From: Pseudomonas sp. PIC25
GTDB lineage: Bacteria; Pseudomonadota; Gammaproteobacteria; Pseudomonadales; Pseudomonadaceae
Direction of reading: 5' to 3'
Assembly (NCBI RefSeq): GCF_002286785.1
Contig: NZ_MUJY01000183.1
Location: 1-64,000 of the forward strand
DNA length: 64,000 nt
Shown piece after piece: positions 56,936 through 64,000 of this stretch. The translations under genes were made by a program, and so were the position numbers. Position 1 is the stretch's first letter, and the number at the start of each line of letters is the position of its first letter. The notes below the pieces were generated by a model. It had not been told where the DNA came from. It worked only from the letters and a program-made list of their open reading frames with translations, and did not search any database.

Positions 56936-58744
56936 ATGTCCTTTGCTTCCCTCGGTCTCTCCGAGGCTTTAGTCCGTGCCATCGAGGCAGCCGGCTACAA
57001 AGAGCCCACCCCAGTGCAACAGCGGGCCATTCCCGCCGTGTTGCAAGGCCGCGACCTGATGGTGGCCGCCCAGACGGGTACGGGCAAAACCGCAGGCTTC
57101 GCTCTGCCCATCCTCGAACGCCTGTTCCCCGGCGGCCATCCCGACCGCGAACACCGCCACGGCCCGCGCCAGCCGCGCGTGCTGGTCCTGACGCCGACCC
57201 GCGAACTGGCGGCCCAGGTACATGACAGCTTCAAGATTTACGCCCGCGACCTGAAATTCGTCAGCGCCTGCATCTTCGGCGGCGTCGGCATGAACCCGCA
57301 GGTCCAGGCGCTGGCCAAGGGCGTCGACGTCCTGGTGGCCTGCCCCGGTCGTCTGCTCGACCTGGTCGGCCAGGGCAGCGTCGATCTGTCCCACGTGGAA
57401 ATTCTGGTGCTCGACGAAGCCGACCGCATGCTCGACATGGGCTTCATCCACGATGTGAAGAAGGTCCTCGCCAAGCTGCCGTCCAAGCGCCAGAACCTGC
57501 TGTTCTCGGCGACCTTCTCGAAAGACATCACCGACCTCGCCAGCAAGCTCCTGCACAACCCCGAGCGCATCGAAGTCACCCCGCCGAACACCACGGTGGA
57601 GCGCATCGAGCAGCGCGTGTTCCGCGTGGCCGCCAGCCACAAACGTGCCCTGCTGGCCCATCTGATCACCCAGGGCGCCTGGGAACAGGTCCTGGTGTTC
57701 ACCCGCACCAAGCATGGTGCCAACCGCCTGGCCGAGTACCTCGACAAGCATGGCCTGCCGGCGCTGGCGATCCATGGCAACAAGAGCCAGAACGCCCGCA
57801 CCAAGGCCCTGGCCGACTTCAAGGCCAACCAGGTGCGCATTCTGGTGGCCACCGATATTGCCGCCCGTGGTCTGGACATCGACCAGTTGCCCCATGTGGT
57901 CAACTTCGAGCTGCCCAACGTCGAGGAAGACTATGTGCACCGCATCGGCCGTACCGGCCGAGCCGGCCGCAGCGGCGAAGCCATCTCGCTGGTGGCTCCG
58001 GATGAAGAGAAGCTGCTGAAGAGCATCGAACGGATGACTAAGCAGAAGATTCCGGACGGCGACACCATGGGCTTCGATCCGGCCTCCGTCGAGGCCGAGC
58101 GCCCGGAAACCCGCGAGCGCCAGGAGCCGCGCCCGCCGCGCAACCAACAGCCGGCCGGCGAGCGCAAGGCCGGGAGCGGTCGCAAGGACAAGGGCAAGGA
58201 ACGCAACAAGGCCAAGCCGAAGGGCCCGCGCCAGGATCAGCAGCAGCCCGCCAAGGCCACGCGTGCGCCCATCCCCGCGCTACCTCCGGACCGCGATCCC
58301 GAAGAATTCCTCGACGACGAAGTCGACAACTTCGGCAACCGGGTCGATTACGTCAGCCCGTACCAGAAGCAGCAAGGCCGCGGCCGCCGTGGTGCTGGCC
58401 AGGGCCAGCCGCAGGGTGGCAGCCAGGGTCGTAGCCAGGGCCCTCGTGGACAATCGCAAGGGCCGGCTCAGGGCCGTAGCAACAATGGCCAGGGGCAAGG
58501 CCAGGCCAAGGCCGGCCAAGGCCGTCGCAAGGGCCGGGGTGGCCAGGTCCGTCGCGAAGACAGCCTGCGCAGCGAATCGCCGTTGCGCGAACCGTCCGAG
58601 GCTCGGCCGCAGCGCGAGACCCAGCCGCGCATCCTGCACAAGTCCCGAGGTGAGCGCCTGCCTACGCTGGAGCAGTTGGAGCAGTTGCCGAGCCGTCCAC
58701 GCGGTGAAAAACCGGCCCTGCTGACCCGTAACCGGGATAGCTGA
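56936..58744 (+). CDS. rhlE2: RhlE-type DEAD-box RNA helicase with long tail (RhlE2)
   Basis: A 602-residue helicase. Motifs: [21 protein letters not shown], Ia PTRELA, Ib [41 protein letters not shown]. The core ends near residue 375. About 225 residues follow: a charged Arg/Lys/Glu/Pro-rich part, an acidic patch ([15 protein letters not shown]), and a Gly/Gln/Arg-rich part with many GQ repeats. RhlE2 (PA0428) of P. aeruginosa has such a tail and associates with RNase E. It likely acts in RNA decay and cold growth. Confidence 0.9.
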   Translation: MSFASLGLSEALVRAIEAAGYKEPTPVQQRAIPAVLQGRDLMVAAQTGTGKTAGFALPILERLFPGGHPDREHRHGPRQPRVLVLTPTRELAAQVHDSFKIYARDLKFVSACIFGGVGMNPQVQALAKGVDVLVACPGRLLDLVGQGSVDLSHVEILVLDEADRMLDMGFIHDVKKVLAKLPSKRQNLLFSATFSKDITDLASKLLHNPERIEVTPPNTTVERIEQRVFRVAASHKRALLAHLITQGAWEQVLVFTRTKHGANRLAEYLDKHGLPALAIHGNKSQNARTKALADFKANQVRILVATDIAARGLDIDQLPHVVNFELPNVEEDYVHRIGRTGRAGRSGEAISLVAPDEEKLLKSIERMTKQKIPDGDTMGFDPASVEAERPETRERQEPRPPRNQQPAGERKAGSGRKDKGKERNKAKPKGPRQDQQQPAKATRAPIPALPPDRDPEEFLDDEVDNFGNRVDYVSPYQKQQGRGRRGAGQGQPQGGSQGRSQGPRGQSQGPAQGRSNNGQGQGQAKAGQGRRKGRGGQVRREDSLRSESPLREPSEARPQRETQPRILHKSRGERLPTLEQLEQLPSRPRGEKPALLTRNRDS

Positions 58745-58760
58745 TACCGCTGGGCCTAAA

Positions 58761-58794
58761 CGAAAAACGCCGACCTCGAGGTCGGCGTTTTTCG
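58761..58794. terminator. Bidirectional terminator between rhlE2 and pasP
   Basis: CGAAAAACGCCGACC and GGTCGGCGTTTTTCG are perfect 15-base arms around TCGA. A and T runs at the two sides make it work both ways, between convergent genes. Confidence 0.9.
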
Positions 58795-58814
58795 TTCCGC
58801 GTTACGCTTGGCTC

Positions 58815-59393
58815 TTATTGGCGCACACCTTCCACCGAGAGAATCAACTCCACCTCCTGGGAAGCCGGGCCGAGGTCCTTCTGAATGTCGAAGTCCTTCA
58901 GCTTGAGGGTGGTGGAGCCCTCGAAACCGGCACGGTAGCCGCCCCACGGATCGTCACCCTGGCCGACCAGCTTGGCCTTGATCACCACCGGCTTGGTCAC
59001 GCCGTTGAGGGTCAGGTTGCCGGTAATGTCGGCAGTGCCGGTGCCGGTGGACTTCACCGCAGTCGATTCGAATGTCGCCGTCGGATGCTTGCTGACGTTG
59101 AGGAAGTCGCCGCTGCGCAGGTGCTTGTCACGCTCGGCATGGTTGGTATCGACGCTCTCGGTGTTGATAGTCACCTTCACCTTGCTCGCTTCCGGATTCT
59201 TCTCGTCGAAGCTGAAGGTGCCGTCGAAATCCTTGAAGGTGCCGTACAACCAGCTATAGCCCAGGTGGCTGATCTTGAAATTGACGAACGCGTGCTGGCC
59301 CTGCTTGTCGATCACGTAATCGGCGGCCATGGCCTGGCCGGCGGTCAGCAGTGCGGAGCCGAGCGCCAGTGCGGCGAGGGTTTTCTTCAACAT
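58815..59393 (-). CDS. pasP: YceI-family secreted protein (PasP)
   Basis: A 192-residue secreted lipocalin-like protein. The signal peptide ends AMA (about 23), then [30 protein letters not shown] begins the YceI barrel, which binds isoprenoid chains. P. aeruginosa PasP (PA0423) was described as a corneal-virulence protease, although the YceI fold suggests a lipid-binding role. AGGAGAG precedes the ATG. It is downstream of a cytochrome b561 gene, a common pairing. Confidence 0.93.
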   Translation of the reverse strand: MLKKTLAALALGSALLTAGQAMAADYVIDKQGQHAFVNFKISHLGYSWLYGTFKDFDGTFSFDEKNPEASKVKVTINTESVDTNHAERDKHLRSGDFLNVSKHPTATFESTAVKSTGTGTADITGNLTLNGVTKPVVIKAKLVGQGDDPWGGYRAGFEGSTTLKLKDFDIQKDLGPASQEVELILSVEGVRQ

Positions 59394-59466
59394 GGGTAAC
59401 TCTCCTAGTGAGGTCGGGTAGCAGGCAGAGGCGTTCCCACGCCCCCGCGATTCGTTTCGCGAAAGG

Positions 59467-60012
59467 TCAGCGGCCGAACATCCGCACCAGCGTCGCATCG
59501 CGGTCGATAAAGTGGTGTTTCAACGCGGCCAGGGCGTGGATGACCGCGAAGATCACCAGCCCCCAGGCCAGGTACTTGTGGATCAGCCCGGCGACGTCCT
59601 CCTGCTCCGGCAGGCCGCTGATCAGCGCCGGCACTTCGAACCAGCCGAAGACACCGATGCCGCGTCCGTCCGCCGTCGAGATCAGGTAGCCGGAAATCAT
59701 CACGCCGAATAGCCCCAGGTAGAGCAGGCCATGCCCCAGCTTCGCGCCCAGGCGGGTCAACCGATTGTGCTCTGGCAGAGTGGCCGGCGGCGGGCTCACG
59801 AAACGCCAGACCAGGCGCCCCAGCATGAGGAGGAACAAGAGGATGCCGATGCTCTTGTGAATATCAGGAGCACGCTTGTACCAGCTGCTGTAGTAGTCCA
59901 GCCCGACCATCCAGAAACCAAGGGCGAAAAGACCGAAGACGGCCACGGCCACCAGCCAGTGCAGCAGGACACTGACCAGCCCGTAGCGGGCAGAAGAGTT
60001 GCGCAATTGCAT
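59467..60012 (-). CDS. Cytochrome b561
   Basis: A 181-residue inner-membrane di-heme b cytochrome with four helices. Heme ligands are expected from [14 protein letters not shown] (His about 17), [32 protein letters not shown] and [20 protein letters not shown]. It passes electrons from the quinone pool, possibly for the periplasmic YceI partner. It precedes pasP by 73 bases on the same strand. Confidence 0.92.
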   Translation of the reverse strand: MQLRNSSARYGLVSVLLHWLVAVAVFGLFALGFWMVGLDYYSSWYKRAPDIHKSIGILLFLLMLGRLVWRFVSPPPATLPEHNRLTRLGAKLGHGLLYLGLFGVMISGYLISTADGRGIGVFGWFEVPALISGLPEQEDVAGLIHKYLAWGLVIFAVIHALAALKHHFIDRDATLVRMFGR

Positions 60013-60053
60013 GTCAGGAAGTCTTCCCCGGAAAAACGATTGAGAAAGACTAG

Positions 60054-60091
60054 CGATAAATCTATCGAGTTAAAGCGGAAAATTTCGCTTT
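60054..60091. promoter_or_regulatory. Two dyads upstream of cytochrome b561
   Basis: CGATA-AATC-TATCG (60054-60067) and AAAGCG-N8-CGCTTT (60072-60091) lie side by side about 45-80 bases before the b561 ATG in an AT-richer patch. They are likely operators; the regulator is unknown. Confidence 0.45.
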
Positions 60092-60226
60092 GAAATATCG
60101 GGAAATACGATCGTTAGCGCGCCTGCGACAATCAACGAGACGCGCATCACAGAGCGAGATGGCGCATCGGCGAGCACACCGATGCAACCGTCGGCACATC
60201 CACCCGTTGCGGGCGGAGCGCATCGA

Positions 60227-61711
60227 TTAGTTGAACAGTCCGGAGAAGAAACCCGGCTTCGGCTTGGCCTCTTCGGCCTTGTCCGGCTCGGGCTGTCTCG
60301 GTGCGATTGCCGCCGCCTTTACCGGCTCTATGGCCTTGCCGGCCAGCAGATCCTGCAACTGCGCGGCAGCCCGCTTGCCGCTGCTCAGCGCGCCTTCCAG
60401 CGTACCCGGATGCAGCGCATCGGTGTGTTCGCCGGCGAAGGCCACACGCTGCAACGGCTGCTCCCAAAGTCGCCAGAAGCGGCTGATCTGGCCCGGACCA
60501 TAGGCGAGGTAGGCGCCGACCGTTCCCGGATCGGTGCTGTAGCGGCGGATCTCGTAGCCGCTGAACGCACCCCGCGCCTTGGGATAGTGCTTGTGCAGGC
60601 GGATCAGCACCTGATCCACCATCTGCCGGTCGCCGAACGCCTGCAACAGCCGCGCGTTATCGCCGGACAGGTTGATCAGCACATTGGCCCCGCCTTTCAG
60701 GGCCGGCTCGATCCAGAGCATGCCGAGCCCCTGGTCGCTGTAGATTTCCCCGGACATCCGCGCCTTGCTGTCCCAGACCGGACTCTTGAACTTCAGCAGC
60801 ATCTGGTCGCGCCAACCGTAGTTGGTACTCTTCAGCGCGCCTTGCTGCCGCTCGGAAAGCGCCGGGCTGAACTGGATCTGCGCCAATGCGCGCAAGGGTA
60901 CGGCGAGCACCACGTAGTCGGCGTGATAGCCGGTGGCGCCGACTTTCACGGTAACGCCGTCCTTGTCCTGGCTGATGGCGGAAACCCGCGCCTTGGTCTT
61001 GATCGTCTTCAGCTTCTTGACGAACGCCTGGGCCAGCACCTGGCTGCCGCCCGGCAGACGTGCCGCACGCAGGTCGCGGTCATCGATGCCACGGTAGACC
61101 CGAGTTTGTTGCGCCAGATAAAGCAGCGACAGCCGCGACGGTTCATCGTAGCGGGTACGAATGCGTTGGTTGACCAGAAGACGCGCGGTCGGCGGCAGTT
61201 CGAGCTTGTCCAGCCAGCGCGCCACGTTGATCTGGTCGAGAGCGAACAGCGTGTTGTTCGCCGCCGGATTGAGCGGGTCGTCAATGGCGGCGGCCAGCTC
61301 GTCGAGGGTCTTTTCGAAACGCGACAAGGCCTGAGCGGTTGTCGGCTGCTTGTCGGCCAGCTCAGTGGCGCTGAAATACTGGCCATCGATCAGATAGCCC
61401 GGCGTGCGTACGTAATCGGGTGCCGGTTGCGTCTTGATCCTGAAACTGTCGAGATAACCGTTGAGCACCGGCTGCGCCTTGGCGTTGCCGATCCACTCGC
61501 CAGCCGCCAGCCCGGAGCGCCCGCCGACGGTCGGTTTGGCTTCCAGCAGGGTCACCTGCCAACCGGCCTGCTGCAGTTCGTAGGCTGCGGAAAGCCCCGA
61601 CAAACCCGCGCCGACCACAATCGCCGTGGGCTGCTTGTCCTTGCCCTGCGCCAAACCAGCGGCCAATCCAAGCACCAGCAGCGCCAGCGCGTGCGCCCAA
61701 CGTAACGACAT
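60227..61711 (-). CDS. Flavin-containing amine oxidase
   Basis: A 494-residue FAD protein with an N-terminal signal sequence (HALALLVLGLAAGLAQG). The dinucleotide fold AIVVGAGLSGLSAAYELQQAG (about 30-50) and VTLLEAKPTVGGRSG follow, and RVAFAGEHTDALHPGTLEGALSSGKRAA ends the FAD site, as in monoamine oxidases. About 45 C-terminal residues form a Pro/Ala/Lys-rich tail. The amine substrate is unknown. AGGGGATT precedes the ATG. The gene is divergent from bioA. Confidence 0.87.
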   Translation of the reverse strand: MSLRWAHALALLVLGLAAGLAQGKDKQPTAIVVGAGLSGLSAAYELQQAGWQVTLLEAKPTVGGRSGLAAGEWIGNAKAQPVLNGYLDSFRIKTQPAPDYVRTPGYLIDGQYFSATELADKQPTTAQALSRFEKTLDELAAAIDDPLNPAANNTLFALDQINVARWLDKLELPPTARLLVNQRIRTRYDEPSRLSLLYLAQQTRVYRGIDDRDLRAARLPGGSQVLAQAFVKKLKTIKTKARVSAISQDKDGVTVKVGATGYHADYVVLAVPLRALAQIQFSPALSERQQGALKSTNYGWRDQMLLKFKSPVWDSKARMSGEIYSDQGLGMLWIEPALKGGANVLINLSGDNARLLQAFGDRQMVDQVLIRLHKHYPKARGAFSGYEIRRYSTDPGTVGAYLAYGPGQISRFWRLWEQPLQRVAFAGEHTDALHPGTLEGALSSGKRAAAQLQDLLAGKAIEPVKAAAIAPRQPEPDKAEEAKPKPGFFSGLFN

Positions 61712-61849
61712 CTTGCAATCCCCTGCTTGAAACGACGGCGCGCAGCATACCCAGCCGCCCTCGGCGAAACCAGACGTATCCGCCGGCGTGCCGAAAACGT
61801 CCGGCCGCTCATCTGATAGGCTGTGCCGATCATTACAGGAGACGACCAC

Positions 61850-63253
61850 ATGGGCCTCAACGCCGAGTGGATGCAGCGCGACCTCGCCGTGCTCTGGCAT
61901 CCCTGTACTCAGATGAAAGACCACGAGCGGCTGCCACTGGTGCCGATCCGCCGCGGCGAGGGCATCTGGCTGGAGGATTTCGAGGGCAAGCGCTACCTCG
62001 ACGCGGTCAGCTCCTGGTGGGTCAACGTGTTCGGCCACGCCAACCCGCGCATCAACCAGCGGATCAAGGATCAGGTCGACCAACTCGAACACGTCATTCT
62101 CGCCGGCTTCAGCCACCAGCCGGTGATCGAACTCTCCGAGCGGCTGGTCGCCATGACGCCGGCTGGCCTGGAACGGGTCTTCTATGCCGACAATGGCTCG
62201 TCCTGCATCGAAGTGGCGCTGAAAATGAGCCACCACTACTGGCTCAACGTCGGCAAGCCGGAAAAGAAGCGCTTCGTCACCCTCAGCAACAGCTACCACG
62301 GCGAAACCGTGGCCGCGATGTCGGTAGGAGACGTTGCACTGTTCACCGACACCTACAAGGCGCTGCTACTGGATACGCTCAAGGTGCCGAGCCCGGACTG
62401 CTATCACCGCCCCGAGGGGGTGAGCTGGGAAGACCATTCGCGGCTCATGTTCGGCCACATGGAACAGGCTCTGGCCGAGCACCATCGGGAAATCGCGGCC
62501 GTGATCGTCGAGCCGCTGATCCAGGGTGCGGGCGGCATGCGCATGTACCACCCGGTCTATCTCAAGCTGCTACGCGAAGCCTGCGATCGCTACGGTGTGC
62601 ATCTGATCCATGACGAAATCGCCGTCGGCTTTGGCCGCACCGGCACGATGTTCGCCTGCGAGCAGGCCGGCATCACCCCCGACTTCCTTTGCCTGTCCAA
62701 GGCGCTCACCGGGGGCTATCTGCCGCTGGCGGCCTGCCTCACCACCGACCGGATCTACCAGGCCTTCTACGACGATTACTCGACACTGCGTGCCTTCCTC
62801 CACTCGCACAGCTATACCGGCAATCCGCTGGCGTGTGCGGCGGCCCTGGCAACCCTGGATATCTTCGAGAGCGACCGGGTGATCGAGAACAATCGGCGGC
62901 TTGCCGCACGCATGGCCCAGGCCACAGCGCACCTGGCCGATCATCCGCAGGTGGCCGAAGTGCGCCAGACCGGAATGGTGCTCGCCATCGAAATGGTCCA
63001 GAACAAGGTCAGCAAAACACCCTACCCCTGGCAGGAGCGTCGCGGCCTGAAGGTCTTCGAGCATGCGCTGTCGCGCGGTGCCCTGCTCCGCCCCCTGGGG
63101 AGTGTGGTGTATTTCCTGCCGCCCTACGTGATCACCGAGGAGCAGATCGACTTTCTTGCCGAAGTGGCGAGTGAGGGCATCGACATCGCTACGCGCGACA
63201 GTGTGAGCATTCCGCTGGGCGACCGTTATCCCGGGTTCCGCGATCCCGGATAA
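61850..63253 (+). CDS. bioA: Adenosylmethionine-8-amino-7-oxononanoate aminotransferase
   Basis: A 467-residue PLP enzyme of biotin synthesis that uses SAM as amino donor. The opening DLAVLWHPCTQMKDHE is diagnostic, with SSWWVNVFGHANPRI, SYHGETVAAMSVGD, HLIHDEIAVGFGRTGTMFACE and the PLP lysine in CLSKALTGG (about residue 284). AGGAGACGACC precedes the ATG. The C-terminal codons and stop lie in a CCCGGAT palindrome at 63223-63256, so its last residues GDRYPGFRDPG are repeat-derived. Confidence 0.95.
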   Translation: MGLNAEWMQRDLAVLWHPCTQMKDHERLPLVPIRRGEGIWLEDFEGKRYLDAVSSWWVNVFGHANPRINQRIKDQVDQLEHVILAGFSHQPVIELSERLVAMTPAGLERVFYADNGSSCIEVALKMSHHYWLNVGKPEKKRFVTLSNSYHGETVAAMSVGDVALFTDTYKALLLDTLKVPSPDCYHRPEGVSWEDHSRLMFGHMEQALAEHHREIAAVIVEPLIQGAGGMRMYHPVYLKLLREACDRYGVHLIHDEIAVGFGRTGTMFACEQAGITPDFLCLSKALTGGYLPLAACLTTDRIYQAFYDDYSTLRAFLHSHSYTGNPLACAAALATLDIFESDRVIENNRRLAARMAQATAHLADHPQVAEVRQTGMVLAIEMVQNKVSKTPYPWQERRGLKVFEHALSRGALLRPLGSVVYFLPPYVITEEQIDFLAEVASEGIDIATRDSVSIPLGDRYPGFRDPG

Positions 63254-63256
63254 CGG
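63223..63256. repeat. Palindrome overlapping the end of bioA
   Basis: CCGTTATCCCGGG and CCCGGATAACGG pair with one bulged base and include the bioA stop codon TAA. It is related to the CCCGGAT repeats at 10242 and 13482 and may form the 3' end of the message. Confidence 0.6.
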
Positions 63257-63348
63257 CAGCCTGCTTCACGGCAGGCAACAAGCACTTCGAGACGAGGCCG
63301 GAACGCTTTAAGCTTGCCGCTTCTCACTTACCGCTTGCAGCCAACCCT

Positions 63349-64000
63349 ATGCGTCTATCCCGCTTCTTTGTCGATCAACCGCTTTCCCTTGGCCAGCATG
63401 AGCTGCCCGAGGCCCAGGCTCACTATATCGGCCGTGTCCTGCGCCTCGCGGTGGGCGATGCGGTGCAACTGTTCGATGGCAGTGGCCAGGAATTCCTGGG
63501 CCAGTTAAGCGAGGTCGGGAAGAAAAGCGTGCGGGTCGAACTCACAGAGCAGTTCGACGGACAAGCGGAGTCACTGCTCCGAGTGCACCTCGGCCAGGGC
63601 CTCTCGCGCGGCGAACGAATGGATTGGGCCATCCAGAAAGCCACCGAGCTGGGCGTCGCAGCGATCACGCCCGTGGTCAGCGAGCGCTGTGAAGTACGCC
63701 TGAAGGACGAGCGCGCCGACAAACGCCTGGCTCACTGGCGGCAGATCGCGATCAGTGCCTGCGAGCAATGCGGTCGTTCGGTGCTGCCGCTCATCCACCC
63801 GCCCCTGCTGCTAAGCGACTGGCTGCGTCAGACCGAAGCCGATCTCAAGCTGGTCCTGCATCCGGTGGCCGAGCCGCTGAGCAGCCATCCGAAACCAGCA
63901 TCGCTGGCCTTCCTCATCGGTCCCGAGGGTGGGCTCTCCGAAACGGAAGTCGATCAGGCGAAAGCAGCCGGCTTCCACGCCGCCCGGCTCGGCCCGCGCG
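63349..64000 (+). CDS. rsmE: 16S rRNA (uracil-1498-N3)-methyltransferase, 5' part
   Basis: The first 217 codons; the gene runs off the right end. A PUA-like domain (MRLSRFFVDQPLSLGQ...YIGRVLRLAVGDAVQLFDGSG) comes first, then the SPOUT methyltransferase fold with GLSRGERMDWAIQKATELGVAAITPVVSERCEVR and the SAM-binding knot LAFLIGPEGGLSETE. It methylates U1498 in the small-subunit rRNA using SAM. Confidence 0.94.
   Translation, partial: MRLSRFFVDQPLSLGQHELPEAQAHYIGRVLRLAVGDAVQLFDGSGQEFLGQLSEVGKKSVRVELTEQFDGQAESLLRVHLGQGLSRGERMDWAIQKATELGVAAITPVVSERCEVRLKDERADKRLAHWRQIAISACEQCGRSVLPLIHPPLLLSDWLRQTEADLKLVLHPVAEPLSSHPKPASLAFLIGPEGGLSETEVDQAKAAGFHAARLGPR

Noticed and set aside
60054-60067. OxyR site
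   Set aside because: The CGATA-N4-TATCG spacing does not fit the ATAG-N7-CTAT arrangement of OxyR half-sites.

Overview
The window is GC-rich chromosomal DNA of a Pseudomonas, most likely from the P. aeruginosa / P. citronellolis / P. nitroreducens side of the genus. The evidence is gene content and order: the glycine-betaine/choline block gbdR-sdaB-cbcXWV-betIBA, then dbpA, a YccS-like protein and nfeD-slipin, then fba-pgk-epd-tkt-metK, then sahH-metF-rhlE2-pasP-bioA-rsmE. No rRNA, tRNA, CRISPR array, phage or intact insertion sequence was seen. From memory of PAO1, blocks that lie far apart there (around PA5372-PA5381, PA0451-PA0455, PA0546-PA0555 and PA0419-PA0432) are joined here.

Region 0.3-12 kb handles choline and glycine betaine. 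It holds the regulator GbdR, L-serine dehydratase, the ABC importer CbcXWV, the repressor BetI and the enzymes BetB and BetA that turn choline into betaine. Two features stand out. A decayed, internally deleted copy of cbcX with its own promoter lies upstream of the intact gene. A 142-bp hairpin (MITE-like) element sits between cbcV and betI. The gbdR promoter shows a sigma-54 -24/-12 element next to a BetI-like operator.

Region 12-36 kb is more variable. It carries the DbpA helicase, an HxlR regulator divergent from a secreted MoaF-like protein with a clear operator, a YccS-like membrane protein, a BaiN/HI0933-type flavoprotein, an alanine dehydrogenase / secreted intradiol-dioxygenase pair, NfeD-slipin, a di-heme cytochrome c, two orphan solute-binding proteins around a YbaK protein, a PaAP-type secreted aminopeptidase, a GFA-family protein, a YgjP-type metallopeptidase, a chemoreceptor and three tandem polysaccharide-lyase family 7 (alginate-lyase-like) genes without signal peptides.

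Region 35-49 kb holds central carbon genes on the minus strand (fba, three small lipoprotein genes, pgk, epd, tkt), then an accessory cassette: a LysR regulator divergent from a clavaminate-synthase/VioC-like Fe(II)/2-oxoglutarate oxygenase that overlaps a LysE-type exporter. After it come an ArsR-methyltransferase fusion regulator in an operon with metK, a cytochrome c'-type lipoprotein and a PilJ-domain (probably nitrate-sensing) chemoreceptor.

Region 49-64 kb holds a CPA1 antiporter, an S-adenosylhomocysteine riboswitch with sahH, metF, two envelope proteins of unknown role, the RNA helicase RhlE2, a cytochrome b561 / YceI (PasP) pair, a flavin amine oxidase, bioA and the start of rsmE, which runs off the right end. 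Thus three SAM-cycle genes (metK, sahH, metF) lie within 9 kb, with apparently separate SAH/SAM sensing at metK (protein) and sahH (RNA). The best candidates for new biology are the oxygenase-exporter cassette at 42-44.6 kb and the alginate-lyase triplication at 32.7-35.4 kb.
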